Assembly (NCBI RefSeq): GCF_002760245.1
Contig: NZ_ASCA01000033.1
Location: 1 to 64,000, forward strand
Length of the DNA: 64,000 bases
Origin: Streptococcus suis YS161
Lineage (GTDB): Bacteria; Bacillota; Bacilli; Lactobacillales; Streptococcaceae
Direction of reading: 5' to 3'
The notes under the pieces: model-generated
The model's input: the letters and a program-made list of their open reading frames with translations, nothing else
Databases searched by the model: none
Told to the model about the DNA's origin: nothing
Translations under genes and position numbers: made by a program
Shown: piece after piece, positions 8,462 to 21,403 of the stretch
Layout: the number at the start of each line of letters is the position of its first letter
Position numbering within the stretch: the stretch's first letter is position 1

Positions 8462-9703
8462 TTAAATCGCCCATTCGCCGTCACGGAAGATTGGTACACG
8501 GGTACCGTCTTCACGGATACCGTCAATGTTCATCTTGTTAGAACCAATCATGAAGTCCACGTGAACATCTGAACGATTAAGGCCTGCTTCTCTGAGCTCT
8601 TCTTGGCTCATTTCTGTACCACCTTCGATAGAGAAGGCATAAGCTTGACCAATCGCCAAGTGGTTTGAGGCATTTTCATCAAAGAGGGTATTGAAGAAAG
8701 TCACACCTGATTGAGAGATTGGGCTCTGGTCTGGAACAAGGGCAACTTCACCAAGACCACGTGCACCAGCATTATCAAAGACCAATTTCTTCATGACTTC
8801 GTCGCCTTTTTCAGCCGTCACGTCCACAATTTCACCGTCTTTGAAGGTTACCTTGATGCCTTCGATGATGTTACCGTTGTAGCTGAGTGGTTTTGTAGAC
8901 GTTACATAACCGTCTGCCACACGGTAGTCAGGTGCTGTGAAGACCTCTTCTGTTGGCATGTTGGCAATAAAGTGTTCACCTTGGGCATTGACCGAACCAG
9001 CCGCTTCCCACAAGTGATTCTTCGGCATACCGAGAACGAGGTCTGTTCCTGGAGCTGTGTAGTGCAATTTAACAAACTGCTCGTCGTTAAGGACCTTAGC
9101 CTTAGCCACCAAGCGTGCTTCATGCTCTTCCCAAGCCTTGATTGGATCTTCCTCATAGATACGACAAGTCTTGAAGATTTGATCCCAAAGGAGGTCCACT
9201 GCCTCTTCGTCAGACGCTGCATTTGGGAAGACTTTTTTAGCCCATTCCAAACCAGAGGCTGCACCGAGTGTCCAGCTGATTTTGTTAGCTTGGGATGCTT
9301 GCCGCATTGGGTTCAAAGCCTGGCTGAGTGCACGAGCGTTGCGAGACAATTTCTCTGGATCAACGCCATCGTAAGCACCTGGATCTTCTGACAAGACAAC
9401 CAAACGGCTAGCCTTACGCTCCAAGAGGTAGTTCATTTCAGTGATGCGTTGTGGATGAACTTGTTCCAAGAGTTCCACATCTACATTGACCAAACGTTCA
9501 CGAGCAATCACATCGTCCAACCAATTGACCAAGACTTCCTTAGCACCGTGGGCGTAAGCTTCTTTGACAATCAAACGAGCTAACTCAGCCTGTTCCACAC
9601 CGATTGTCAACTGCACCGTGTGACCAGGTTGCACATTGATACCTGTTGAAACCAAGAGTTTAGCATATTTAGCAAGATTTTCTTTAAAATTTGGTAATAC
9701 CAT
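8462..9703 (-). CDS. pepS: Aminopeptidase PepS (M29 family)
   Basis: A cytoplasmic metallo-aminopeptidase of 413 residues, the standard M29 length. Family features include the N-terminal segment MVLPNFKENLAKYAKLLVSTGINVQPGHTV, the metal-ligand region NMPTEEVFTAPD, GLGEVALVPDQSPIS, and the C-terminal SDVHVDFMIGSNKMNIDGI. In lactic streptococci PepS releases N-terminal residues from peptides during nitrogen nutrition. It is monocistronic, ending about 13 bases before a composite repeat. Confidence 0.95.
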   Translation of the reverse strand: MVLPNFKENLAKYAKLLVSTGINVQPGHTVQLTIGVEQAELARLIVKEAYAHGAKEVLVNWLDDVIARERLVNVDVELLEQVHPQRITEMNYLLERKASRLVVLSEDPGAYDGVDPEKLSRNARALSQALNPMRQASQANKISWTLGAASGLEWAKKVFPNAASDEEAVDLLWDQIFKTCRIYEEDPIKAWEEHEARLVAKAKVLNDEQFVKLHYTAPGTDLVLGMPKNHLWEAAGSVNAQGEHFIANMPTEEVFTAPDYRVADGYVTSTKPLSYNGNIIEGIKVTFKDGEIVDVTAEKGDEVMKKLVFDNAGARGLGEVALVPDQSPISQSGVTFFNTLFDENASNHLAIGQAYAFSIEGGTEMSQEELREAGLNRSDVHVDFMIGSNKMNIDGIREDGTRVPIFRDGEWAI

Positions 9704-9764
9704 TTTTTTCTCCTTTGTACTTTGAAATACCCTATTATTGTATCATATTTTAAGCTAGACAGAT

Positions 9765-9794
9765 AAAAAAACTTCCTGCTGATACAGGAAGTTG
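9765..9794 (-). terminator. Intrinsic terminator
   Basis: On the minus strand a perfect AACTTCCTG/CAGGAAGTT stem is followed by seven T. It would end transcripts coming from the nitroreductase gene through the repeats at 9800-10482. Confidence 0.75.
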
Positions 9795-9799
9795 AAAAG

Positions 9800-10165
9800 G
9801 TTAGCTCTGGAAGATAGTTGAAGGTTGGAGATGAAACGAACGAAGTTCGTGTCAGCAAGCCGAAGGTAGAACTCCGCTCCTCTCTTGTTTTATGGGAGCA
9901 GGCTGCAGGCTTTACTGAAGTACGCCAAAGCGAGTTCAAACAATCCAGTGGAGTGTTAGAAGTTGGAAATAGAGGCTGGGCAAAAAGTCCAGCACCGCTT
10001 CTCAACGTTAGTGTCAACATCTCAGCGCAGTGGTTGATTGGCAGATTTGTTCGTATTTTACACTCCAAATCTGACCTAATCAACTGTGCGGGGGTGGGAA
10101 GACGAACTCTTCTATGAATGGTCGAGTTCTTTCCCACTCCCCATCTACCAACGTAATAAAGCAAA
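9800..10165. repeat. Family B repeat interrupted by a family A element
   Basis: B-type sequence (AGTTGAAGGTTGGAGATGAA to GTTAGAAGTTGGAAATAG) is broken at about 9971. It resumes at about 10143 with ATCTACCAACGTAATAAAGC, the normal right end of a B element. The intervening 9972-10142 is a full-length family A copy. This is a nested insertion. Confidence 0.75.
9972..10142 (+). repeat. Intergenic repeat family A, copy 3 (nested)
   Basis: Begins GAGGCTGGGCAAAAAGTCCAG and ends TTCTTTCCCACTCCCC. Its core is nearly identical to the copy at 346-518. Confidence 0.85.
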
Positions 10166-10176
10166 CTGTAAGTATA

Positions 10177-10371
10177 TATACTCAATGAAAATTGGAATCA
10201 GACTAGCTTCAACTATCTGGGAGATAGTTTAAGGTTGGAGATGAAACGAACGAAGTTCGTGTCAGCAAGCCGAAGGTAGAACCCCGCTCCTCTCTTGTTT
10301 TAAGGGATCAGGCTGTAAAGCTCCACTGGAGCTTTACACTCATCACATCAAGTCAACAACGTCTGATCCCA
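10177..10371. repeat. BOX-like repeat, copy 1
   Basis: The left end ATACTCAATGAAAATTGGAA resembles the start of streptococcal boxA-type elements. GGAATCAGAC near the left end is inverted as GTCTGATCCC near the right end. The interior (GGTTGGAGATGAAACGAACG, GTAGAACCCCGCTCCTCTCT) also occurs in the B-type copy at 9800, showing shared cassettes. Confidence 0.75.
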
Positions 10372-10378
10372 TCGCAGG

Positions 10379-10482
10379 GTAAAGTTTACAGTTTGCTTTT
10401 AGTACTAGGCAACGAGCTGCAGGCTGTACTGAAGTACGCCAAAGCGAGTTAACGACGTAATAAAGCAAACTGTAAACTTTAC
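10379..10482. repeat. Short family B repeat with perfect 18-bp terminal inverted repeats
   Basis: GTAAAGTTTACAGTTTGC (10379-10396) is the exact reverse complement of 10465-10482. The body is the minimal B form without the large hairpin cassettes. Its right end overlaps the first base of the nitroreductase stop codon. Confidence 0.85.
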
Positions 10483-11084
10483 TAGTTACCAAAAACCTTT
10501 ACACGGTCAGAATCCGCCATGTAGTCTTTGTCTGCTGCTGGAGCTGCGATGCTTCCGAATGGTGCTTGGGCACGGAGTTTCCAGTTAGCTGGGATACCGT
10601 ATTTTTCAGCAACTTGTGCATCAACCAATGGGTTGTAGTGTTGTACGTTCATGCCGATGTTTTTCTCAGCGAAAGCCAACCACACTGCGTACAAGTTGAT
10701 ACCGTGAGCTTGTTCAGACCAGATTGGGAAGTTTTCAGCGTAAAGCGGGAAGCTCTCTTGCAAGCCTTTGACCACGTCTTGGTCTTCGAAGAACAAGATC
10801 GTACCTGCACCAGCTGCAAAGCTAGCCAAACGACCTTTTGTAGCTTCAAACGCTTCTGCTGGCGTTACTTTTTCCAATTCGCTGTAGGCAATTTCGTTCC
10901 AAAACGCTTCTGATTCTGCACCGAACAATACAACGGCACGACTTGATTGTGAGTTGAAAGCTGATGGAGCTTCTTTCATAGCTTTCTCAACAAGTGCTAC
11001 TACTTCTTCATTTGATACTGGCAAGTCTTTACCAAGTGCGTAGATTGAACGGCGAGTTTCTTGAAGTTTTGCAAAATTTGACAT
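10482..11084 (-). CDS. Nitroreductase-family oxidoreductase
   Basis: The 200-residue flavoprotein has the small nitroreductase fold: FAKLQETRRSIYALGKDLPV at the start (the RRS/T FMN-phosphate contact), a middle segment APSAFNSQSSRAVVLFG, and a C-terminal PFGSIAAPAADKDYMADSDRVKVFGN. Such enzymes reduce nitro compounds, quinones or other electrophiles with NAD(P)H. It is a single gene with its own promoter and a large inverted repeat downstream of the -10, so control by a dimeric repressor is likely. The physiological substrate is unknown. Confidence 0.88.
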   Translation of the reverse strand: MSNFAKLQETRRSIYALGKDLPVSNEEVVALVEKAMKEAPSAFNSQSSRAVVLFGAESEAFWNEIAYSELEKVTPAEAFEATKGRLASFAAGAGTILFFEDQDVVKGLQESFPLYAENFPIWSEQAHGINLYAVWLAFAEKNIGMNVQHYNPLVDAQVAEKYGIPANWKLRAQAPFGSIAAPAADKDYMADSDRVKVFGN

Positions 11085-11109
11085 ATAGTTTCCTCTTTTC
11101 TATTTGTTA

Positions 11110-11168
11110 CTACATAGTAACGTTTATCACTATGTAGAGATTATATACCTATCAAAAACATTAGTCAA
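11110..11168 (-). promoter_or_regulatory. Nitroreductase promoter and inverted-repeat operator
   Basis: Minus-strand -35 TTGACT (11163-11168) and -10 TATAAT (11140-11145) are 17 bp apart. Just downstream, CTACATAGT and ACTATGTAG (11110-11137 overall) form a perfect 9-bp inverted repeat with a 10-base spacer covering the transcription start, a good repressor site. Confidence 0.7.
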
Positions 11169-11187
11169 GAGTTTTGATTTCTTTTTT

Positions 11188-11222
11188 ATAAAAAAATTCA
11201 CTGCTTCCAAAGAAACAGTGAA
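11188..11222 (-). terminator. Intrinsic terminator of polC
   Basis: The minus strand has a TTCACTG/CAGTGAA stem followed by a run of seven T, directly after the polC stop codon. Confidence 0.75.
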
Positions 11223-11227
11223 CAAGT

Positions 11228-14200
11228 TTAAAACAAATCATCAAAGAGGCTGAGCTGGTTATCCTCTGGCATTTTACCGAGGATGCCCATTTCATCCATT
11301 TTTTCAACAAGAGTGCTAGATAGACCTCCCCGTTTACGGAGTTCGGTTTTTGAGAGGAATTCACCCTCGGCACGCGCCGCCACAAGCTGCTTGGCAACGT
11401 TCTCTCCCAGACCATCCATAGCGACAAATGGTGGGATGAGGGTGTCTTCTTCAATTAAGAAGTCTGTCGCATGGGATTTGTAAAGATCCAGCTTCCCGAA
11501 CTTGAAGCCACGTTCCAGCATCTCATTGACCAACTCAAGTGTGGTGTAGAGGTCCTGTTCAACGTTTGAGGCTTCATTGTTTTTCTTCTTGAGGGCGATT
11601 TCTTCCATCTTGGCCTTGACTTTATCTAAACCACCAGACATGGTCGCCAAATCAAAGGCCTTGGCACGAATAGAGAAATAAGCACAGTAATAGTAGATTG
11701 GGTGGTGCACCTTGAAATAGGCTACACGTAAAGCCATCATAACGTATGCAGCCGCGTGGGCTTTAGGGAACATGTACTTGATTTTTCCACAGGATTCGAT
11801 GTACCAGTCTGGCACCTTGTTATCCTTCATGGCTTGGATATAGCCATTTCGCTCCTCCTCGGAAATCTTGAGCCACATGCCCTTCCGCACCCGTTCCATG
11901 ATGTTAAAGGCCATCTTAGGTGGCAAACCTGCGTGCATGAGATAAACCATGATGTCATCCCGACAACCGATAACGGTGGATAGGTCGGCAATTCCTGCCT
12001 TAATCAAGTCCTGGGCATTGCCCAACCATACGTCTGTACCGTGGGATAGACCAGACAGCTGCAAGAGTTCCGCAAAGGTGGTCGGTTTGGTCTCCTCCAC
12101 CATCCCCCGTACAAAGTTGGTCCCGAATTCAGGAATGCCCAACATACCTGTCGGCGTCCCAATCTGCTCTGGGGTAACTCCCAGAATTTCCGTACCAGAA
12201 AAGAGGGCCATCACTCCCTTGTCATCGGCAGGGATGGTCTGCGGATCAATGCCTGACAAATCCTGCAACTTGCGAACCATGGTCGGATCATCGTGACCCA
12301 GGACATCGAGTTTCAAGACGTTCTCATCAATATCGTGGAAGTTAAAGTGGGTGGTCTGCCAGTTGGCCGTCACATCATCGGCAGGATACTGAACAGGCGT
12401 AAAATCATAAACATCCATGTAGTCAGGGAATACGATAATTCCCCCTGGGTGCTGACCAGTCGTCCGTTTGACCCCAGCCGCACCAGCAGCCAAGCGTTCT
12501 ACTTCTACATCACGGTAGAATTTGCCGTAATCCCGCTCATACCCCCTTACAAAACCATAGGCAGTCTTAGCCGCTACAGTACCAACCGTTCCTGCACGGA
12601 AGGCATTTTCTTCACCAAAAATATCCCGAACATCCAAATGGGCAGACGGTTGGTCATCCCCTGAGAAGTTCAAGTCAATATCGGGAACCTTGTCTCCATC
12701 GAAACCAAGGAAGGTCTCGAAAGGAATGTCCTGACCATCTTTTTTATACTTGGTGCCACATTTTTCACAGTCCTTATCTGGCAGGTCAAAACCTGAACCA
12801 TAGGAACCGTCTATGATAAATTCACTGTGTTGACAATTTGGACAGACATAGTGAGGAGGCATAGGGTTTACTTCGGTAATCCCAATCATGGTCGCAACGA
12901 AACTGGAGCCGACAGACCCCCGTGACCCCACCAGGTAGCCCCGCTCATTGGAACGGTGCACCAACATCTGCGATGCCAGATAAATCACGGCGAAGCCATT
13001 ACCTAAAATGGAAGTCAGTTCCTTTTCGATTCGCAGGTCGATGATATCTGGCAAGGGATTGCCATAAATTTCAAAGGCTTTCTGATAGGTCAATTCCGCA
13101 ACCGTTTCCTCGGCCTTTTCGATATATGGTGTATAGAGGTCGGTCTTAACCACCTGGACATCTTCAAACCGGTCCAGCATAGCATTTGGATTGGTAATGA
13201 CAATCTCACGGGCCAGACTTTCACCCAAGAAGGCAAACTCGTCCAACATCTCGCTGGTCGTTCTAAAGTGGGCTTTTGGCAGTGGTGCTGGCTGAGCGTT
13301 CTCACCATTTCCGATGGTCCAGTTAATCGGTGCCCCTTGACCTAGAGCACGAACTATGATTTCCCGATAGATTTCCTCTTCTGGGTCAATATAGTGGACA
13401 TTTCCAGTCGCCAAAACTGGCAAACCTGCCCTACGTCCTACCTCAATCAACTGCTTGATGGTTTCTTCAATCTCTGCCATGTCCTTAAACTGCTCCTTGG
13501 CAATCATGGGAGCATATAGGGCAGGTGGCATAACTTCGATAAAATCATAATAGGCTGCCGTTTTAACCGCTTCATCTATCCCTTTGGAGAGCAAGTCATC
13601 GAAGACCTCGCCCTCTTGACAGGCTGTTCCCAATATTAAGCCTTCACGATGGGCATTGAGAACGGTCCGTGGAATACGTGGAACTCCCTCAAAATACTTG
13701 GTATTGGAAAGAGAGACCAGTTTGAACATATTTTTCAAACCAACCTGATTAATCACATAGAGCGTGGCATGCTTGACACGAGCCTTCTTATAGGAATCCT
13801 CCGCAATCAGCTCCGTATTTAGCTGGTTGAGATTGGTCAAATTGTGCTTCTCCAAGGCATCTTTTAGGAAGATGAAGAGCAGGCGCCCTGTCGCCTCCGC
13901 GTCGTAGTTAGCCATGTGGTGGTGTTCAAGAGCAACACCAAACCGCTTGGTGAGAGGACCTAAACCATGACGCTTAAAGTCGGGGTAAAGGTTACGAGCA
14001 AATTCCAAGGTATCAATGACAGGCTGGCTAATAATAGGTAAGCCTGCTCGTTCATAGTTGACATTCATAAAGCCAACGTCAAAGGTCGCGTTGTGGGCAA
14101 CCATGACGGAATCTTGACAGAAATCTTGAAACTCACGCAGGACTTGTTCTAGAGGTTTAGAACCACGCACATGCTCATCTGTGATTCCTGTCAGATCTGT

Positions 14201-15619
14201 TGTAAATTGACTGAGCGGATGACCCGGATCGATAAACTCATCAAATTCTGCAATGATATTGCCCTTGTACATCTTAGACGCCGCAATCTGAATCAGGGCA
14301 TTGTTGACCGCAGAGAGACCGGTTGTTTCCACATCAAAGACCACATAGGTGGCATCAGACAGGACTACATCTGCTTCGTTGTAAGCAATGGGCACAGAGT
14401 CCTCGACAATATTAGCCTCCATCCCGAAGAGGGGCTTAATCCCAGCTTTACGGGCAGCATGATAGCCATGGGGGAAGGACTGGACATTGCCGTGGTCGGT
14501 AATCGCCACCGCCTTGTGTCCCCAAGCCGCCGCACGCGCCACCAAGTCCTCAACGGCAGGCAGGGCATCCATAGTGGACATGTTGGTATGGGCATGAAAC
14601 TCGACCCGCTTCTCCCCCTCAGGCATGAGATCTTTGCGGATTTCCTTCTTGACCTCTTGGACTTCCTGTACGTTCATAGTCAAATCTCGGGTGAAATTAT
14701 TGGTCTCCACATTGCCTCGCACCCGCAACCAGTTGCCCTTTTTGACCATATCAAACTTCTGGGCCTCTTCCTCATTCTTAGCCCACTTCTGCAAGGTAAA
14801 GGACGAAGTATAGTCGGTCATCTTAAAGTTGATAATGACCCGCCCCGTCTTGGTCGTCTTCTGCTCGACCTCAAAGACCAGTCCCTCAAAGACAATCCGA
14901 TTTTCCTCGCTATCCACCTCAATCATAGGCGTAATCTCAGCCTTTTCGATATTGACCTTGGCAGGACGATTTTTCTTATATTCTGGGACAAATGGCTGAG
15001 CTGCCTCTGGTGGTGGCGCCATTTGAGCTAGTTGTTCAAGGGCCGCCAAGTTTTCTTCATTAGCCTGCTGGTAAATTTCTTCATTTTGCGCATGGAAGGC
15101 CGCAGCCTGCTGCTGCGTCATCTCCTGACAAACTTCAATATCCACCGCAAGATTAGCAAATCCAAATCGCTTGTATTGTTCCACAAGATTTGGCAGATGA
15201 TTCTTCCGAAAATGAACGGTATCAATAGTTTCAGGCCCCTTTATCCACAGAGTATTCTCCCGATAAACAACCTCCAAAGATTGAAACAGCGCCTTGAAAC
15301 CTGCACTCTGACACAAATCTTCTGTAAAAGCCTCTGGATAATAGGCCTCTACTAAGCCCGCTTCAAAACTTTCCGCATCACTGACAATAGAAAATTGAAT
15401 CTTATTGCCCACCTTTTCAAACTCCGTCGCCAAACGAGCCTTGAAGAGTTGATAGTCCATGAGCGGCAAGGGGGTTTCAAAACGGAAGGTAAATTCCCAA
15501 AGTTTACTGACCTTGTGCAAGACTACTTTCTCAATCGTTGCAGTCGAAAAAGCCCCTGATTGTCGTGCATCAAGAGGCATTCCTATTTGTTGAAGTAAGA
15601 GTTGAAACTTATCTGACAT
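11228..15619 (-). CDS. polC: DNA polymerase III alpha subunit, PolC type
   Basis: The replicative polymerase of low-GC Gram-positives. The 1463 residues show, in order: an OB-fold region, a PHP domain split around the exonuclease ([20 protein letters not shown], then [13 protein letters not shown]), the DnaQ-like 3'-5' exonuclease ([16 protein letters not shown] and [11 protein letters not shown]), the polymerase core with a zinc-binding CPNCQHSEF...CEKCGTKY, and palm motifs around [12 protein letters not shown]. The start at 15619 ([13 protein letters not shown]) is preferred because AAAGGA lies about seven bases upstream; a Met two codons earlier abuts the site. It is monocistronic. Confidence 0.98.
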   Translation of the reverse strand: MSDKFQLLLQQIGMPLDARQSGAFSTATIEKVVLHKVSKLWEFTFRFETPLPLMDYQLFKARLATEFEKVGNKIQFSIVSDAESFEAGLVEAYYPEAFTEDLCQSAGFKALFQSLEVVYRENTLWIKGPETIDTVHFRKNHLPNLVEQYKRFGFANLAVDIEVCQEMTQQQAAAFHAQNEEIYQQANEENLAALEQLAQMAPPPEAAQPFVPEYKKNRPAKVNIEKAEITPMIEVDSEENRIVFEGLVFEVEQKTTKTGRVIINFKMTDYTSSFTLQKWAKNEEEAQKFDMVKKGNWLRVRGNVETNNFTRDLTMNVQEVQEVKKEIRKDLMPEGEKRVEFHAHTNMSTMDALPAVEDLVARAAAWGHKAVAITDHGNVQSFPHGYHAARKAGIKPLFGMEANIVEDSVPIAYNEADVVLSDATYVVFDVETTGLSAVNNALIQIAASKMYKGNIIAEFDEFIDPGHPLSQFTTDLTGITDEHVRGSKPLEQVLREFQDFCQDSVMVAHNATFDVGFMNVNYERAGLPIISQPVIDTLEFARNLYPDFKRHGLGPLTKRFGVALEHHHMANYDAEATGRLLFIFLKDALEKHNLTNLNQLNTELIAEDSYKKARVKHATLYVINQVGLKNMFKLVSLSNTKYFEGVPRIPRTVLNAHREGLILGTACQEGEVFDDLLSKGIDEAVKTAAYYDFIEVMPPALYAPMIAKEQFKDMAEIEETIKQLIEVGRRAGLPVLATGNVHYIDPEEEIYREIIVRALGQGAPINWTIGNGENAQPAPLPKAHFRTTSEMLDEFAFLGESLAREIVITNPNAMLDRFEDVQVVKTDLYTPYIEKAEETVAELTYQKAFEIYGNPLPDIIDLRIEKELTSILGNGFAVIYLASQMLVHRSNERGYLVGSRGSVGSSFVATMIGITEVNPMPPHYVCPNCQHSEFIIDGSYGSGFDLPDKDCEKCGTKYKKDGQDIPFETFLGFDGDKVPDIDLNFSGDDQPSAHLDVRDIFGEENAFRAGTVGTVAAKTAYGFVRGYERDYGKFYRDVEVERLAAGAAGVKRTTGQHPGGIIVFPDYMDVYDFTPVQYPADDVTANWQTTHFNFHDIDENVLKLDVLGHDDPTMVRKLQDLSGIDPQTIPADDKGVMALFSGTEILGVTPEQIGTPTGMLGIPEFGTNFVRGMVEETKPTTFAELLQLSGLSHGTDVWLGNAQDLIKAGIADLSTVIGCRDDIMVYLMHAGLPPKMAFNIMERVRKGMWLKISEEERNGYIQAMKDNKVPDWYIESCGKIKYMFPKAHAAAYVMMALRVAYFKVHHPIYYYCAYFSIRAKAFDLATMSGGLDKVKAKMEEIALKKKNNEASNVEQDLYTTLELVNEMLERGFKFGKLDLYKSHATDFLIEEDTLIPPFVAMDGLGENVAKQLVAARAEGEFLSKTELRKRGGLSSTLVEKMDEMGILGKMPEDNQLSLFDDLF

Positions 15620-15787
15620 GACCATTTCCTTTGTAGTTCGTTAGAAACATTTTACCATAAATAGAGGAAAATTTCTTGGACTAGACGAGCTTTCCGACTA
15701 TAGGAAGGCAGATAGATTAAGATAGCGATTGAAAGAACGAGCTGAAATATGATACAATCAGTTTAAAGATACAAGGAGATAATCATT

Positions 15788-16798
15788 TTGTGGGAAACCA
15801 TTTTCATTGAATACGGCATCTTCTTCCTCAAGATTGTGACCTTACTCATCGCAGTCCTACTTCTACTAGTCCTTTCCACAAAAATGAAGTCGAAACAGAC
15901 AGACGGTCAAGTGACCATTACCGATTTATCTGAAAAACTGTTGGACCAACAGGACCAATTTGAAAAAGAACTACTGGACAAAAAGGCTTACAAACAACTT
16001 CAGGAAGAACGAGAACAAGAAAATCTTGACCAAGAGACAGATAAACCGATCAAACGTTTATTTGTCTTAGACTTTGACGGAGATATCCAAGCCAAGGAAG
16101 TTGATAACCTCAGAGAAGAAATCACAGCCATCTTGACTTTGGCTAGTCAAGGAGATGAAGTTTTGGTTCGATTGGAAAGTCCCGGCGGATCGGTTTATGG
16201 ATATGGTCTTGGAGCCTCCCAACTTCTTCGCCTAAAAGATAAGCAGATCCCCTTGACCATTTCAGTCGATAAGGTTGCGGCTAGTGGAGGCTACCTCATG
16301 GCCGCTGTCGCTGACAAAATCGTCGCAGCCCCCTTTGCTCTTGTTGGATCTATCGGTGTCGTTGCAGAAATCCCCAACATCCACCGCCTACTGAAAAAGC
16401 ATGAGATTGATGTAGATGTCATGACCGCTGGTAAGTACAAACGAACTCTGACCTTTATGGGAGAAAATACTGCTGAAAGTAGAGATAAGTTCCAAGAAGA
16501 ATTAAACGAAGTTCATCATCTATTCAAAGATTTCGTCCAAGAAAACCGTCCTATACTAGACATCGAACAGGTCAGCACAGGCGAAACCTGGTACAGAACT
16601 AGTGCCAAAAAGGTCCACCTAGTTGATGAAATCGCGACTAGTGATGATTTGATTTTGAATCAAATTCACGAGAGACAGGTACTTCTAGTCAAATTTGAAG
16701 AGAAGAAATCTCTCATCAACCGCATCGGTGTTCAAGTCGAAACCAGCCTGTCCAACCTCATACTAAAGCTGGTCAACAAATCTAGTTCGATTCGATAA
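15788..16798 (+). CDS. Membrane-anchored S49 serine protease (SppA/SohB-like)
   Basis: The 336-residue protein starts with TTG at 15788, with AAGGAG 10 bases upstream. One N-terminal membrane segment (residues ~8-30) is followed by a charged linker and an S49 protease domain: LVRLESPGGSVYGYGL, AASGGYLMAAVADKI, GSIGVVAEIPN (catalytic Ser) and TAGKYKRTLTFMGEN (catalytic Lys). SppA-type enzymes degrade membrane-bound signal peptides; SohB-like members are less well defined. It has its own promoter region and is convergent with proS. Confidence 0.88.
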   Translation: MWETIFIEYGIFFLKIVTLLIAVLLLLVLSTKMKSKQTDGQVTITDLSEKLLDQQDQFEKELLDKKAYKQLQEEREQENLDQETDKPIKRLFVLDFDGDIQAKEVDNLREEITAILTLASQGDEVLVRLESPGGSVYGYGLGASQLLRLKDKQIPLTISVDKVAASGGYLMAAVADKIVAAPFALVGSIGVVAEIPNIHRLLKKHEIDVDVMTAGKYKRTLTFMGENTAESRDKFQEELNEVHHLFKDFVQENRPILDIEQVSTGETWYRTSAKKVHLVDEIATSDDLILNQIHERQVLLVKFEEKKSLINRIGVQVETSLSNLILKLVNKSSSIR

Positions 16799-16876
16799 AA
16801 AAGAGTTTGCAGAAACTGTACTATTCGTCCTAATCTTTCCACTAGAGACGAAACAGTTTAAACTGCAAACTCTTTT
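16799..16876. terminator. Long bidirectional terminator between the S49 protease gene and proS
   Basis: AAAAAGAGTTTGCAG pairs with CTGCAAACTCTTTTT, with an inner ATTCGTC/GACGAA pairing. Runs of A on the left and T on the right allow use on both strands for the convergent genes. Confidence 0.8.
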
Positions 16877-16884
16877 TCGATTTA

Positions 16885-19318
<2,434 letters not shown>

Positions 19319-20578
19319 TTAGAAGAATACACGCATAATATCATTCCAGGTCACGACCAGCATGAGGACAACCATGATTGCAACGCCTGCCAGCGTGATA
19401 TAGGATTCTGTTTCTGGTTTAAGTGGTTTTCTGCGAATACCTTCTAGAATGTTCATGACAATCTTCCCACCATCCAAGGCTGGAATAGGGATAAGATTGA
19501 AAATACCGATATTGATTGATAGCATAGCCATCAGGTTAAAGACTGAAACCCAACCATTTGCAGCAGCCTGATTGCTGACAGAATAAATGGCAACAGGTCC
19601 ACCCAATTGCTTAACATCAAAATTGGCAATCAAGTTTTTCAAGGCAGTTACAACAATAACTGCTGTCGCACCCGCTTGCTGGAAGCCCCCAATAATCTTA
19701 TCACCGAAACCAGTTTTCAAAATCGGTGAAATACCAATTCGATAAGCCCCATCTACTTGTTCGGCAGTAACGGAGACATGACGGTTTTTCCCATCATGCT
19801 CAACAACCAAATCAAAGCTTGGGGCTGTTGTTGCATCTGTCGCTGCTTTGCTAATAATCGTTGCAACTTCTGTGTAGCTGTCTGTCGTGTTCCCATTGAC
19901 CGAAAGAATCTTGTCCCCTGTGACAACACCTGCAGCCTGCAAAGCACCACCTTCAGTAATACTTACTGCATTGCTTGATGGGTTGGCAACCCCGCCTTGC
20001 ATGAAGAACAAAATAATAAATACTAGAATCCCTAAAATAAAGTTATTCATAGGACCCGCAAAGTTGGTTATCAATCGACCCCAAACAGTTGCATTCTGGT
20101 ATTGCACATCTAGTGGAGCAATACGAATTTCCGTCCCATCCTCCTCCACAATCGTTGCATCGTGGTCAACCTTGTAGGTCTTAGTTTCATCAAGAACCAA
20201 GCCTGTGATTTCCAATTTTTCCTCGAAGTCAAAACTGGTTACATTCATTGGCAAACTGAGACTATCCAGTTGCTTTCCAGACAAATTAATCCGCGTCACA
20301 ACACCAGCTTCATTTAAACTGAGGCTGGCAGGACTACCTGTCTTAATCTCTGTCTTATCTTCACCCCATCCAGCCATTCGAACATAGCCACCTAGAGGAA
20401 GAATACGGATGGTGTAAAGTGTCCCATCCTTACCCGTATGAGCGAAAATTTTGGGACCCATCCCAATCGCAAATTCCCTCACAAGGATACCCGCTTTCTT
20501 GGCGAAGTAGAAATGACCAAATTCATGGACAACCACAATCACACCAAATATAAATATAAATGCTAAAATTCCCTTCAT
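19319..20578 (-). CDS. rseP: Site-2 intramembrane metalloprotease RseP/Eep
   Basis: The 419-residue membrane protease has the zinc motif [16 protein letters not shown] (HExxH) in the first membrane segment, a periplasmic-type PDZ domain in the middle ([15 protein letters not shown]) and the second metal-ligand motif [14 protein letters not shown] near the C-terminus, followed by a last membrane helix. Gram-positive homologues (Eep) cleave anti-sigma factors and mature lipoprotein-derived or short hydrophobic peptide pheromones. It is in the usual uppS-cdsA-rseP cluster and lies 9 bases after cdsA. Confidence 0.96.
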   Translation of the reverse strand: MKGILAFIFIFGVIVVVHEFGHFYFAKKAGILVREFAIGMGPKIFAHTGKDGTLYTIRILPLGGYVRMAGWGEDKTEIKTGSPASLSLNEAGVVTRINLSGKQLDSLSLPMNVTSFDFEEKLEITGLVLDETKTYKVDHDATIVEEDGTEIRIAPLDVQYQNATVWGRLITNFAGPMNNFILGILVFIILFFMQGGVANPSSNAVSITEGGALQAAGVVTGDKILSVNGNTTDSYTEVATIISKAATDATTAPSFDLVVEHDGKNRHVSVTAEQVDGAYRIGISPILKTGFGDKIIGGFQQAGATAVIVVTALKNLIANFDVKQLGGPVAIYSVSNQAAANGWVSVFNLMAMLSINIGIFNLIPIPALDGGKIVMNILEGIRRKPLKPETESYITLAGVAIMVVLMLVVTWNDIMRVFF

Positions 20579-20587
20579 AGTACCTCC

Positions 20588-21394
20588 TTAAAATAATCCA
20601 AAGAAGTGCATGATTGGAAAGACAAAAATCATACCGTCAAAACGATCCAGGATACCGCCGTGTCCTGGAATAATTTTTCCAGAATCCTTCACACCAAAAT
20701 GGCGTTTAATAGCACTTTCTACTAAGTCTCCGAATTGTGAGAATATCGAGAAAATCACAACTAACAACAACATCATGCCAAATGAATAGCCCGCCAACAA
20801 GGACTTATCGACAATCAAGAAAATGATAGCAACTGCCACCGCAGAAAGAATACCGCCTACAAAGCCTTCAACCGTTTTATTCGGTGAAACCTTCGGCAAT
20901 AATTTTCTCCGACCAATCTGACGACCGATTAAGTAGGCACCAATGTCTGTTGCCCAGACTAAACAGAGGGCAAAGAAGACTTTATTGAGTCCATCCATAC
21001 GAGCCAGTATCAAACTATGAAAGCCGATACCAACATAGAAACTTGATGCAATTGGAAAGACCACATCGGAATAGTTGTAATGGCCGATATTAAAAACCGT
21101 CGAACCAAGCAGTAAAAATACTACAATGGCGTAGGCTGTGTAATTTCCATCCGTCGGTAAAAATGTCAGATAATTCTGGAGCGGAAGAGCCAAGACTAAA
21201 CTGGCCAACATAGCTAAGACACCCTCGATAGAATTTGGTGCTAGGCGATGCATTTTAATCAATTCAGCCGTAGCAATGATAGCTAACAGGCCTACAAAAA
21301 ATTGAAATGCCATCCCACCAGCCAACAAAAAGGGAATGAAAATAGCTAGAGCAACGCCGCCAAATATCACTCGTTTCTGTAAATCGTTTGTCAT
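20588..21394 (-). CDS. cdsA: Phosphatidate cytidylyltransferase
   Basis: Makes CDP-diacylglycerol from CTP and phosphatidic acid for membrane phospholipids. The 268-residue protein has about eight membrane segments and the C-terminal CdsA signature region SQFGDLVESAIKRHFGVKDSGKIIPGHGGILDRFD. It lies between uppS (9 bases) and rseP (9 bases) in one transcription unit. Confidence 0.97.
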   Translation of the reverse strand: MTNDLQKRVIFGGVALAIFIPFLLAGGMAFQFFVGLLAIIATAELIKMHRLAPNSIEGVLAMLASLVLALPLQNYLTFLPTDGNYTAYAIVVFLLLGSTVFNIGHYNYSDVVFPIASSFYVGIGFHSLILARMDGLNKVFFALCLVWATDIGAYLIGRQIGRRKLLPKVSPNKTVEGFVGGILSAVAVAIIFLIVDKSLLAGYSFGMMLLLVVIFSIFSQFGDLVESAIKRHFGVKDSGKIIPGHGGILDRFDGMIFVFPIMHFFGLF

Positions 21395-21403
21395 ACCTTC
21401 TCC

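Noticed and set aside
9607-10185. Minus-strand ORF of 192 codons overlapping the pepS N-terminus and repeats
   Set aside because: It covers repeats and the pepS start in another frame. PepS itself explains the coding signal.
14171-15031. Long + strand ORF (286 codons) opposite polC
   Set aside because: Antisense shadow of polC with no ribosome binding site, protein-like motif or promoter.
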